A program made the position numbers and the translations under genes. Under the pieces are notes generated by a model. That model did not search any database. It saw nothing but the letters and a program-made list of their open reading frames with translations, and had not been told where the DNA came from. Of a DNA stretch of 40,996 bases, positions 8,223 through 16,059 are shown piece by piece (within the stretch, counting starts at the first letter, position 1; each line of letters opens with the position of its first letter). This DNA comes from FCB group bacterium. GTDB taxonomy: Bacteria > Zixibacteria > MSB-5A5 > GN15 > JAAZOE01. The stretch is from NCBI GenBank assembly GCA_024231695.1, contig JAAEQF010000014.1, positions 1-40,996 of the forward strand. The letters are read 5' to 3'.

Positions 8223-8998
8223 TCGCTACCCTTATAACTTCCGGTAATCTTGATTTTTCTCTTTTGCAAATCGGCCTTTTCCTGATCGGCCAGTGAATTC
8301 AATATTCGTTCAGCGTCCTCTTTCGACATCTCATCCTCTTTCGGTTCCTGAGGCTGAGGTTGTTGTTCTTCTTCTTTATTCTCCTGCTCTTCATTCTGCT
8401 GTTGTTGTTGCTGTTCTTGTTCCTCTTTTTCCTGCTCACCTTTATCCTGTTGCTGCTGCTTTTCCTCTTCCTGATCCTGTTGATCCTGCTGCTCTTGCTC
8501 CTGCTTCTGCTCTTGTTCCTGGTCCTGGTTTTCCTGATCCTGCTTCTCTTGCTCTTGCTGATTCTGTTGCTGTTCTTTCAACCTGATGCGGGCCAGTTCC
8601 AGATTATGTTTAGCGTCGAGGTCGTTCGGATTGAGATCAAGTGTCTTTTGATACTCCTCTACCGCCTTTTGATAATCCTGCCGGCCGAAATAACCATTAC
8701 CGGTATTATAGTGAATCCGGCTTTGAAGCGAAACATCATCGCTGCTCAAGGCGTCATTATATTTTTGCACGGCCTCTTCAAATCGTCCGGTTTCAAGCAG
8801 GGTATTGGCATGATTGTATTGAATTTTCGGGGTTTCCGGTTTTTCGATCTCGGCATTATGATAATACTCAAGCGCCTTTTCGAATTTCTTCTCGGCGAAA
8901 GCATCGTTCCCTTTTTCGTTGAGTGAGACATAATCCTCCGCCGCCGTGCCGCCGCACAAAATGACTGCCAGAACAAAGATAAAAATAGGCCGCATCAT
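8216..8998 (-). CDS. batC: BatC-like TPR protein with a Q/E-rich tail
   Basis: Exported TPR protein of 260 residues. After a signal peptide (MMRPIFIFVLAVILCGGTAA) there are about three TPR motifs, e.g. YNHANTLLETGRFEEAVQKY and YNTGNGYFGRQDYQKAVEEY. Next comes a very low-complexity tract of about 85 residues, almost only Q, E, D, K and N, and a short C-terminal helix with EDAERILNSL followed by basic residues. This matches the BatC architecture known from Bacteroidetes and Leptospira, although the Q/E tract is unusually long. Start: the ATG at 8998 overlaps the batB stop as ATGA and has GGAG nine bases upstream; a longer reading from 9085 would run through the end of batB and is unlikely. A second ATG immediately follows, at 8995. 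Confidence 0.85.
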   Translation of the reverse strand: MMRPIFIFVLAVILCGGTAAEDYVSLNEKGNDAFAEKKFEKALEYYHNAEIEKPETPKIQYNHANTLLETGRFEEAVQKYNDALSSDDVSLQSRIHYNTGNGYFGRQDYQKAVEEYQKTLDLNPNDLDAKHNLELARIRLKEQQQNQQEQEKQDQENQDQEQEQKQEQEQQDQQDQEEEKQQQQDKGEQEKEEQEQQQQQQNEEQENKEEEQQPQPQEPKEDEMSKEDAERILNSLADQEKADLQKRKIKITGSYKGSDW

Positions 8999-10032
8999 AC
9001 TTCCACGCTCCGTTTCATCTTCCTTACGCGTTCCGGGATAAACAGTTCCCAAATAATAAAAAGCAGGGCCAAAGCCAGCGGCCATTGATAACGATCATCA
9101 TATTGAAGACTCAAACGGCCTTCCAGTTCCTTTTTCTCCATCCCCGAAATATCGTCATATATCTGATCCAATTCCAACTCGGACGGCGAGGCTCGATAAT
9201 ATTTCCCTCCGGTGGCCATTGCTATTTTCTGCAGTGTACTCTCGTCGGTCTTGGAGATAACTACATTCCCTTCCTCGTCTTTCTTGAACCCGATCCGCTC
9301 GCCCCGTTTATTGTAGATTGGAATGGGTTCCCCTTCCGAATTACCGATACCAATGGCATAGATCTTGACCCCCTGTTCTCGAGCCTGTTTGGCTGCCAAC
9401 ACCGGATCACCGACATGCCCCTCCCCGTCGGTCAGCATAAGTAACGCCTTGTGCTTGCGCTCCTGCTGATCAAAGGCCTTTGTGGCTGTGGCGATGGCTG
9501 CATCCAGATCGGTTCCCGGCGCGGGGATAAGTTCGACCTCAATTACATCCAGAAATATCCGAGCGGCGGAATAATCGAGAGTCAGCGGACATTGCACAAA
9601 CGCCTCACCGGCAAAAGCCACCAGACCGATCCGATCGCCCTTGAGACGGTCGGGATTTATCAATGACCGTATTTCCTGCTTGGCCTTGAATAAACGCGAT
9701 GTCGGACCGGGTTGGACATCCATCGCTTCCATCGAACGGGAAACATCGACAGCCACGATAATATCGACTCCCTCACGTTTAATCATCTCCATGTGCGTGC
9801 CGATTTGCGGTTTGGCCGCCGCCAGTGTTAGAAACAATACCGCGGTCATGAGCATAACTGCTTTGCCCGCCTGCCGCGAAAAGGAAATACCCGAAGCTGC
9901 CCGCATGATCAACGGCATATCCCCGAATCGCGCCAGAGCCTTTTTCTTGCGCGCCATTGCCCACCAGAAAAATCCGCCGATGATCGGAATCAAAAGCAAA
10001 CCCAGAAGATATAATGGTTGAAAAAATCGCAT
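8995..10032 (-). CDS. batB: BatB: membrane-anchored von Willebrand A-domain protein
   Basis: 345-residue protein with two N-terminal membrane helices (about 7-25 and 57-73), a VWA domain (about 85-290) and a C-terminal membrane helix (about 310-330) followed by a basic end. The metal-binding MIDAS site is intact: D96-x-S98-x-S100 in VDVSRS, a threonine in GTDLDAA and aspartate in MLTDGEGH. The conserved AKPQIG lead-in just before the domain is the same as in BatA (ARPQIG). Start: the ATG at 10032 has GGGAG at a good distance and lies 14 bases after the batA stop; an upstream in-frame start at 10122 would overlap batA by 76 bases and is rejected. BatA and BatB are paralogues thought to work as a pair. 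Confidence 0.92.
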   Translation of the reverse strand: MRFFQPLYLLGLLLIPIIGGFFWWAMARKKKALARFGDMPLIMRAASGISFSRQAGKAVMLMTAVLFLTLAAAKPQIGTHMEMIKREGVDIIVAVDVSRSMEAMDVQPGPTSRLFKAKQEIRSLINPDRLKGDRIGLVAFAGEAFVQCPLTLDYSAARIFLDVIEVELIPAPGTDLDAAIATATKAFDQQERKHKALLMLTDGEGHVGDPVLAAKQAREQGVKIYAIGIGNSEGEPIPIYNKRGERIGFKKDEEGNVVISKTDESTLQKIAMATGGKYYRASPSELELDQIYDDISGMEKKELEGRLSLQYDDRYQWPLALALLFIIWELFIPERVRKMKRSVEV

Positions 10033-10046
10033 CGCCTTTTGCTCCC

Positions 10047-11078
10047 TCAGGGAATCTTTCTGAAATAGGTCTGACTCAAAAGTAACTCCGCCAGAAGCAG
10101 AATAAAACCAATCAGCAGCCATTGAAAAAACAACTCATCGTATTGCATATACTCGTGAACCTTGATCTCGGTTTTCTCCATGGCATCGATTTCGGTGTAC
10201 ACTTGCTCCAGTTCAGCTTCGCTGCGGGCGCGGAAGTATTTTCCGCCGGTGATATCGGCAATTTGCTGAAGGACCTCCTCGTCAATTTCACTGGGGAGAT
10301 AATTGCGGCGGGATTGGAACAGCGGGTCAAATTTAGGATAGATTACATTACCCGGCTTACCGGCACCGATTGTATAAACTTTGACACCCATTGCCTTGGC
10401 GATATTAGCCGCCGTCACCGGATCAATCTCCGTAACATTGTTGACTCCATCGGTCAGCAGAATAATCACTTTCGATTTGGCATCCGAACCACGTAAGCGA
10501 TTAGTGGCCGAGGCAAGGGCCAGCCCAATGGCCGTACCGTCTCCGGCCTGGCCAAAATCGACCTGATCCAGAAAGCTTTTCAATACGCTGTAATCCAAGG
10601 TTAGCGGGCACTGAGTAAAAGCCGTTTTGGCAAACACCACCAGCCCGATCCGGTCGCTGGTCCGACGGTTGATGAATTTGTGGATTTCCTCCTTGGCCAC
10701 GTACAATCGATTATGCGGAGCAAAATCCTCGGCGGCCATTGAGGGGGATATATCCAGCGTCATCATAATGTCGACCCCCTCTGTTTCGGTATCACGTTGT
10801 TGATTACCGATCTGCGGTCGAGCCATAGCTACAAAAAGGCAGGCCACGGCCAACAGCCTCAGCACGAAAACCAGAAAGCGAAATCGACGGCGAAACGACA
10901 ACCGGCCTGTTTTCACCAGAGATAGGTCAGAGTAACGAACCGAAGCCGATTGCTGCGCTCGGCGGAAAAAATAATGCCAGATCATGGCCGCCAGCACAAT
11001 ACCGCCCAAAGCCAAAATTAAGACGCCCGGAACCTGAATGAAAATCAGATCCCAGCCGGCAAAACGGAGAATATTCAT
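10047..11078 (-). CDS. batA: BatA: membrane-anchored von Willebrand A-domain protein
   Basis: 343-residue paralogue of the next gene, batB, with the same plan: two N-terminal membrane helices (about 15-35, 66-85), a VWA domain (about 100-305) and a C-terminal helix near 320-335. The MIDAS residues are D109-x-S111-x-S113 in LDISPSM, T182 in GDGTAIG and D210 in LLTDGVNN, so metal-dependent binding of a partner is likely retained. The ATG at 11078 has the strong site GAGGAGG seven bases upstream and overlaps the preceding BatD-like gene by four bases (ATGA). In other bacteria BatA and BatB interact with MoxR-type ATPases; moxR is in the same operon here. Confidence 0.93.
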   Translation of the reverse strand: MNILRFAGWDLIFIQVPGVLILALGGIVLAAMIWHYFFRRAQQSASVRYSDLSLVKTGRLSFRRRFRFLVFVLRLLAVACLFVAMARPQIGNQQRDTETEGVDIMMTLDISPSMAAEDFAPHNRLYVAKEEIHKFINRRTSDRIGLVVFAKTAFTQCPLTLDYSVLKSFLDQVDFGQAGDGTAIGLALASATNRLRGSDAKSKVIILLTDGVNNVTEIDPVTAANIAKAMGVKVYTIGAGKPGNVIYPKFDPLFQSRRNYLPSEIDEEVLQQIADITGGKYFRARSEAELEQVYTEIDAMEKTEIKVHEYMQYDELFFQWLLIGFILLLAELLLSQTYFRKIP

Positions 11079-12151
11079 TGAGTATCCTCCTCGGAATTCG
11101 GCACCGGCGCTGACCTGAGTTCCGGGGGAGCATAGTCCAGATCAGAATATTCCCGCTTCTCTCCATTGACATCCGCCGTCTCAACCTCCGGCAATTCCTC
11201 GACTATCGGCCGCATCGGCATCATCTCCCGGCTCCCGTCGATTAATCGATAACCTTCGTCCCAATCCTGATCCGGGCGGTCGGCGGAAGGAAAATATTTG
11301 GCGAATTTGACCAGATCGGCATGTTTCAAAAACCTGTCAATCCCATTTCTGAAGCTGTCATCTATCTCAAGATCAGTTAGGATATCGGCCACTTCTTCGG
11401 TTGTCATATCGATGGCATCGAACCCGAACTGCCGTCCCAGATAATTCCTGATTATATCGGAGAGTTCGACATAGAAAGGTGTGATTTCGCCGGCCTGAAT
11501 CAGTTTTTTCTCCTTGAGCAACACCAGGGCGGTAAAGGCAATCTCCCAGGCTGGACGCGGATCGACATACTCTTCTTCCGGTTCGATGACCCGCTGTCGC
11601 CTGCGATAAGTATAAACGATAACCGCAGCTATGATTAAAATCACAGCGGCCAAGATGATATAAAAAAGCGCTTCATTGGAACTCAGCGAAATCTGTCCCT
11701 TATTCGGCCGCGGTTCAAGACTATCGGGTGAGGTACCCTCTGCCAGAACCGACAAAATTTCGATTTTTATTCTGTCCACTGAGATAGATTTCTGGGATGA
11801 ATCGGTCAGCATGTATTCTATTGCCAATGGCGGAATCACGAATTCACCGGTGGTGAAAGATCGCAGATTAAGTTTTATTTCCTCGCGGAGACGTCCGCCA
11901 TCCATAGTCTGTACATTACCGACATCGACATCCTTGACCTTGAGTCCCCCCAGGTTCTCACTAATCGCCGGAGGAGTCAGGCGCAAAGTGGAATCGTAAG
12001 TTATCGTTATCGTATAACCGATCAAATCTCCGATAAATGCCGTCTGCTTATCCACCGCGGCAGTTACATCAATCAAATCTTCGCCGAGAGAATGGCCGAA
12101 CAAGCCTGTCACCATCACCATAATTAATATGGTCTTCAAAACCGCCCGCAC
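11075..12151 (-). CDS. BatD-like Ig/membrane/helical-tail protein, second copy
   Basis: 358-residue protein: signal peptide (starting MRAVLKTILIMVMVTGLFG), one BatD-like Ig beta domain (about 25-130, starting IDVTAAVDKQTAFIGDLIGY), one membrane helix (about 160-185, then RRRQR), and a helical cytoplasmic domain with ELSDIIRNYLGRQFGFDAI and TTEEVADIL. That tail clearly resembles the batD tail. The first start in the frame is a TTG at 12247 overlapping the DUF58 stop, but the GTG at 12151 has GGAGG six bases upstream and gives a clean signal peptide, so I chose it. This leaves a 92-bp gap after the DUF58 gene. The residues after the tail are acidic and poorly conserved. I know no symbol for it. 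Confidence 0.75.
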   Translation of the reverse strand: MRAVLKTILIMVMVTGLFGHSLGEDLIDVTAAVDKQTAFIGDLIGYTITITYDSTLRLTPPAISENLGGLKVKDVDVGNVQTMDGGRLREEIKLNLRSFTTGEFVIPPLAIEYMLTDSSQKSISVDRIKIEILSVLAEGTSPDSLEPRPNKGQISLSSNEALFYIILAAVILIIAAVIVYTYRRRQRVIEPEEEYVDPRPAWEIAFTALVLLKEKKLIQAGEITPFYVELSDIIRNYLGRQFGFDAIDMTTEEVADILTDLEIDDSFRNGIDRFLKHADLVKFAKYFPSADRPDQDWDEGYRLIDGSREMMPMRPIVEELPEVETADVNGEKREYSDLDYAPPELRSAPVPNSEEDTQ

Positions 12152-12243
12152 TATTTTCCTCCGATTAATCCGAAATCGCTCGAATGTCGTATCCGGTTGA
12201 CAATTGGCCGCTCCGGCGAGACTATCCTGTCGCTCGAAATTTG

Positions 12244-13119
12244 TCAATGTCGCTTCTCTCTCATTTTGAAAAACTGAATCAGGGGGACGATATATGATTG
12301 ATCGGTGCGAATCTGGATGAAATCGAGATCGATCATCTTAAGCGATCTTTCCAATTGGGAGTTAGCATCATCGGCCTCGGCCGCAAACTGCCGCCGGAAT
12401 TCGGCCGAACCGGTATCAACGATCATAACCTCCCCGGTTTCGGCGTCCTCCAACTCCATCAAGCCATAATTGCCGAATTCCAGTTCTCGCGGATCGGTAA
12501 TTTTCACGGCGACGACATCGTGCTTCTTGTTGGCGATCCTCAGCGCCGTATGGTAATCTTCTGACAGAAAGTCAGAGATGAGAAACACCACCGACTTGCG
12601 CTTGGTCACTTTGGCAAAAAACTCAAGTGCCCCGGCGATATCGGTTTTGGTCCGCTCCGGTGTGAAAAAAAGGATTTCACGGATCAGCCGGAGAACATGG
12701 GCTTTGCCTTTTTGCGGAGGAATGAATTTCTCGATGGTATCGGTGAAAATGATTAACCCGACTTTGTCATTGTTTTTAATGGCCGAAAAAGCCAGAAGAG
12801 CGCATAGTTCGGCGGCCAATTCCTCTTTGTACTTCTCGTGAGTACCGAAACGGCCCGAAGACGAGGCGTCCACCAGCAGAACGACCGTCAATTCACGTTC
12901 TTCCTTGAATTTCTTGATATATGGCGCGCCGGTGCGAGCAGTCACGTTCCAATCAATCAACCGGACATCATCGCCGGGGCTGTATTCGCGCACATCCTCA
13001 AACTCCATCCCCTGACCTTTGAAAGTGGAATGGTATTCGCCCGAAAACAGATCATTGACCAGCCGCCGCGTCCGGATTTCGATCCGGCGGACTTTCTTGA
13101 ATATTTCTCTGGGTATCAT
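12244..13119 (-). CDS. DUF58 protein (VWA-like partner of MoxR)
   Basis: 291-residue DUF58 protein with no signal peptide, so probably cytoplasmic. Family hallmarks: GQGMEFEDVREYSPGDDVRL followed by IDWNVTAR near residues 35-62. A VWA-like fold follows, with VDASSSGRFG supplying a DxSxS metal site, and VFLISDF later. DUF58 genes nearly always sit beside moxR, as here (six bases after the moxR stop). The pair is thought to act as a AAA+ chaperone with its adaptor in activating membrane or periplasmic complexes; the target here would be the BatA/BatB VWA proteins made from the same transcript. The ATG at 13119 has only a weak ribosome site, consistent with coupling to moxR. Confidence 0.93.
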   Translation of the reverse strand: MIPREIFKKVRRIEIRTRRLVNDLFSGEYHSTFKGQGMEFEDVREYSPGDDVRLIDWNVTARTGAPYIKKFKEERELTVVLLVDASSSGRFGTHEKYKEELAAELCALLAFSAIKNNDKVGLIIFTDTIEKFIPPQKGKAHVLRLIREILFFTPERTKTDIAGALEFFAKVTKRKSVVFLISDFLSEDYHTALRIANKKHDVVAVKITDPRELEFGNYGLMELEDAETGEVMIVDTGSAEFRRQFAAEADDANSQLERSLKMIDLDFIQIRTDQSYIVPLIQFFKMREKRH

Positions 13120-13125
13120 CGCTGC

Positions 13126-14115
13126 TTACGGAACCTCAATGGTGTCGAAAATCTTGCGGACAATGTCATCCGCGGTCGTCTCTTCCGCTTCCGCTTCATA
13201 GGTGACGATTATCCGATGGCGCATCACATCCGGTCCGATGGCCTTGATGTCCTCGGGTGTGATAAACCCGCGCCCTTTCAGGAAGGCATGGGCTTTGGCG
13301 GCCAGATTAAGATAGATGGTCGCCCGGGGTGAGGCTCCATAAGATATAAAATCAGCTATTTCAGACAGGCCAAAACGCTCCGGTTCGCGAGTGGCGAAAA
13401 CGACATTGAGAATATAATCCTTCACCTTCTCATCGACATAAATACCGGTCACGACTTTGCGTGCTTCCAGAATATCATCGATGGTCACGGCCGCATTGAC
13501 GCCGATTTCTGCACCGACGGTCATGCGATCCATGATCAACCGCTCTTCATCCTGAGTGGGATAACTGATTTTCAGCTTGAACATAAACCGGTCAATCTGG
13601 GCTTCGGGAAGAGGGTACGTACCTTCCTGCTCAATCGGATTCTGGGTGGCCAGAACCAGAAACAGCTGGTCGAGCTTGTAGGTCTCATCGCTGATAGTCA
13701 CTTGCCGTTCCTGCATCGCTTCCAGAAGAGCCGACTGCACTTTGGCTGGAGCCCGGTTGATCTCGTCTGCCAGAATGATATTGGTAAAAATCGGCCCTTT
13801 TCTTACCGTAAACTCCGCCTTCTGCGGATTGTAAATCATAGTGCCGATCAGATCAGCCGGCAATAAATCGGGCGTAAATTGAATCCGCCGAAATCCGGCC
13901 TTAATTCCCGAAGCCAGAGAATTGACCGCCAGCGTTTTGGCCAGTCCCGGCACTCCTTCCAGAAGGATATGGCCGTCAGCCAAAAGACCGATCATCAACC
14001 GTTCGATCATATACTTCTGACCGACAATGACCGCACCCAGTTCGTCGGTCAAACGCGACACGAACTCCGACTTTTTCTCCACCTCAGCCTGAATCTGTTT
14101 AATATCGAGATCCAT
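13126..14115 (-). CDS. MoxR-family AAA+ ATPase
   Basis: 329-residue MoxR-type AAA+ ATPase. Walker A is GVPGLAKT (54-61), Walker B is ILADEINRAPAKVQSALLEA (114-133), followed by MQERQVTI and the sensor-1 segment VLATQNPIEQEGTYPLPEAQ; sensor 2 lies in GASPRATIYL near 265. All catalytic motifs are intact. MoxR proteins act as chaperones that use ATP to activate or insert cofactors into partner complexes, usually with a DUF58/VWA protein. The ATG at 14115 has GGAGG four bases upstream. It is the second gene of the Bat operon, 18 bases after the first BatD-like gene. Confidence 0.95.
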   Translation of the reverse strand: MDLDIKQIQAEVEKKSEFVSRLTDELGAVIVGQKYMIERLMIGLLADGHILLEGVPGLAKTLAVNSLASGIKAGFRRIQFTPDLLPADLIGTMIYNPQKAEFTVRKGPIFTNIILADEINRAPAKVQSALLEAMQERQVTISDETYKLDQLFLVLATQNPIEQEGTYPLPEAQIDRFMFKLKISYPTQDEERLIMDRMTVGAEIGVNAAVTIDDILEARKVVTGIYVDEKVKDYILNVVFATREPERFGLSEIADFISYGASPRATIYLNLAAKAHAFLKGRGFITPEDIKAIGPDVMRHRIIVTYEAEAEETTADDIVRKIFDTIEVP

Positions 14116-14133
14116 CGATCCTCCATCTATCTA

Positions 14134-15018
14134 TTATTTCAATTTGCGTTCAAAAAAACCATGCAGGGCGTTATACGTATCAGCGATATCACCCGGCGTT
14201 GGCTCTTGCGGCCGGTATTTCACTTCCAGTGCTTCATTCAAGAAATGCATTATATGAACTCGATCCTCCTCAGCCACCATGCCACCGACAATTTCCAATA
14301 CTTGCTCGCCTGTTTTCCCGGATATCTCCAACCGGCATTCCTTTTCCAAATATTGCAAAAGCAGACGAAACACTCTCGAATAAAACCGTTTGCCATCGGC
14401 AACGGTTTCCTTCTTTATCTCTAGCAATCTATCCTGATACCGATTTTCATCCAGTTTTTCATTGTCAGCCAATCGAGAGCCCTTTTTTCTCCTGATGAGA
14501 ACAAAACCTGTTACACTCAAGACAACAATGGCACCGCCAAGTATTACAAAAAATCCAAAAGAATTGCCCGATTTATCTCTTGTCGCTATCGGCTTGGCAA
14601 TCTCAACCGTCAATCGGCCGGTGTGAAGAATGTGCTCCACCTGAGTTGACCTGTTTTTGGCTATCAAAGTCATCGGTTGGACAATCCCAATTCCGAAATC
14701 GATCGGTTCGAGAATATAACTATAAGTACGCGTAGTTCTTTCTCCACTCGCAACCGACGAGTCTTTCGCGCTGGAAACCGAAGTGGAGGAGCCGAGAATT
14801 TTGAGTTTTTCAAGAACCGGCATCGGAAAATCCTCGATTTGATACGCGGAGGACTCCCCTTCCCAGATTAGCCTGACAGTCAGAGTGTCGCGCCCCGAAA
14901 ACGGTATCCGGGCAAGTGATACTTCCGCCGAAATACTGATCTCTCCCGCCTCGGCTGCAACCGATGACAGAAAAATAAAGGCGACGATTATTAACGGAAA
15001 AACCTTAGCAGTTCTCAT
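14134..15018 (-). CDS. BatD-like Ig/membrane/helical-tail protein, first copy
   Basis: 294-residue protein with a signal peptide (MRTAKVFPLIIVAFIFLSSV), one BatD-type Ig beta domain (about 25-140; the SSTSVSS and TRTYSYILEP segments align with SSTSLQI and TTTNYILSP of BatD), one membrane helix near 155-173 followed by RRKKGSR, and a helical tail with RVFRLLLQYLEKECRLEI and TGEQVLEIV. This is the same plan as the second BatD-like gene and as the end of BatD. It probably opens the Bat operon. I chose the ATG at 15018; a TTG two codons earlier (15022-15024) is also possible. No Shine-Dalgarno site is visible, and a candidate promoter ends only about 12 bases upstream, so the transcript may be nearly leaderless. 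Confidence 0.72.
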   Translation of the reverse strand: MRTAKVFPLIIVAFIFLSSVAAEAGEISISAEVSLARIPFSGRDTLTVRLIWEGESSAYQIEDFPMPVLEKLKILGSSTSVSSAKDSSVASGERTTRTYSYILEPIDFGIGIVQPMTLIAKNRSTQVEHILHTGRLTVEIAKPIATRDKSGNSFGFFVILGGAIVVLSVTGFVLIRRKKGSRLADNEKLDENRYQDRLLEIKKETVADGKRFYSRVFRLLLQYLEKECRLEISGKTGEQVLEIVGGMVAEEDRVHIMHFLNEALEVKYRPQEPTPGDIADTYNALHGFFERKLK

Positions 15019-15030
15019 AATCAATCGTTC

Positions 15031-15059
15031 AATAAACCAATCAGTCCAAATCCCGTCAA
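15031..15059 (-). promoter_or_regulatory. Candidate promoter of the Bat/MoxR operon
   Basis: Minus strand: TTGACG, 17 bases, TTTATT (5/6 and 4/6 matches to the sigma-70 boxes). It sits in the 149-bp gap between ubiA and the first BatD-like gene. If real, the start of transcription would fall within about ten bases of the ATG at 15018, giving a nearly leaderless message. Confidence 0.3.
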
Positions 15060-15167
15060 GTTATTTAACCGGATAGTCATAAGAAGATTTATACCGCTTT
15101 ACCCCCAAAAGGTTTGATATTTCGGCCGGTTGTTTTTTGATTTATACGCGAAAAGAGAGATAACGTT

Positions 15168-16022
15168 TCAATATACCCGCCCTATGACCAACGCAACGAT
15201 TCCGGGCAACATACCGAGTTTAATCAATGTCGCCACTCGATTACATGTTTGTTGATCGGGGCTCAGGCCCAGCCGGATCATTTGTCCCACGGTCGGGATA
15301 ATCACCAGCGGTATAATAATCGCCAGATAATACAAATTGAACCAGTCCAGAAAATATACGCTCAAGGCAAGAATCATCATCAGGCTCAAAAGTGCATGAG
15401 CCACAATCAGGGGCGGCGTTGACCCGGTTCTGATTGGAGCCGTGCGGCTGCCTGATCCAATATCCCCGGCGATATCCTCAACATCCTTGATTATCTCCCG
15501 CCCGCCATGTATCAGGAAAGCGAACACGGCCGGAATAATCGGCCCCGGAAGAGCCATAATACCGGCCATTCCGGCCACTGCTCCGCCCTGAAAGAAAGTC
15601 ATCGCTCCCAAAAGAGAAACGGTCAAATTGCCCCAATAGGCCGTTTGCTTAAGCCTTAAATTATACCAAATCAAAAGCATCAGAGCGACGACTACGATAA
15701 TCCGCCCCGGATTACTTAGCCAGATCATCAGAATAAGCGAGATAACAAGAAAATAGAAGCCGATCACTTTGGCTTGTCCCGGGGTCAGCCTGCCCGAAGG
15801 CAACGCTCGCTGTGGATGATTGATTCGGTCCGCTTCGATATCATTTAAATCGTTAAAAATATTGCCAAATCCGCAGACAAAAAACGAGACCGCCATTGCC
15901 GGTGCGCTTAATCCCAGACCGTCAGCAGCAGGTGACAGGAACTGCCCCACCGCCGTGCCCGCCGCCGCCATTAGACAGTTGGGAAGGCGAATTAGCGATA
16001 AATATGCCATCGGCGAATTCAC
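15168..16022 (-). CDS. UbiA prenyltransferase, geranylgeranylglycerol-phosphate geranylgeranyltransferase-like
   Basis: 284-residue integral membrane prenyltransferase of the UbiA superfamily with about eight hydrophobic helices. The two Mg-diphosphate motifs are intact: N57-D58-xx-D61-xxx-D65 (NDLNDIEAD) and D180-xx-D183-xxx-D187 (DVEDIAGD). The DVEDxxGD form, and HPQRALPSG straight after motif 1, are typical of archaeal digeranylgeranylglyceryl phosphate (DGGGP) synthase and its bacterial FCB relatives rather than of UbiA or MenA quinone enzymes. The activity would attach a second isoprenoid chain to an ether lipid. The GTG at 16022 opens the frame; the ATG at 16010 is an alternative. It follows the Omp85-like gene by 37 bases and is probably the last gene of the large operon. 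Substrate is inferred. Confidence 0.78.
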   Translation of the reverse strand: MNSPMAYLSLIRLPNCLMAAAGTAVGQFLSPAADGLGLSAPAMAVSFFVCGFGNIFNDLNDIEADRINHPQRALPSGRLTPGQAKVIGFYFLVISLILMIWLSNPGRIIVVVALMLLIWYNLRLKQTAYWGNLTVSLLGAMTFFQGGAVAGMAGIMALPGPIIPAVFAFLIHGGREIIKDVEDIAGDIGSGSRTAPIRTGSTPPLIVAHALLSLMMILALSVYFLDWFNLYYLAIIIPLVIIPTVGQMIRLGLSPDQQTCNRVATLIKLGMLPGIVALVIGRVY

Positions 16023-16059
16023 GCTGACAAGTTGCCGCCTGTATCGCCTGTGGTCAAGA

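Noticed and set aside
8360..8926. Leucine-rich plus-strand open frame opposite batC
   Set aside because: It is the antisense shadow of the CAG/GAA-rich Q/E tract, which reads as poly-Leu/Phe. It has no ribosome site or conserved motif.
8998..9085. Longer BatC start at 9085
   Set aside because: It would place 29 polar residues before the signal peptide and overlap batB by about 90 bases; the ATGA overlap at 8998 is far more typical.
10032..10122. Longer BatB start at 10122
   Set aside because: It would overlap batA by 76 bases and hide the N-terminal membrane helix. The ATG at 10032 has a good ribosome site.
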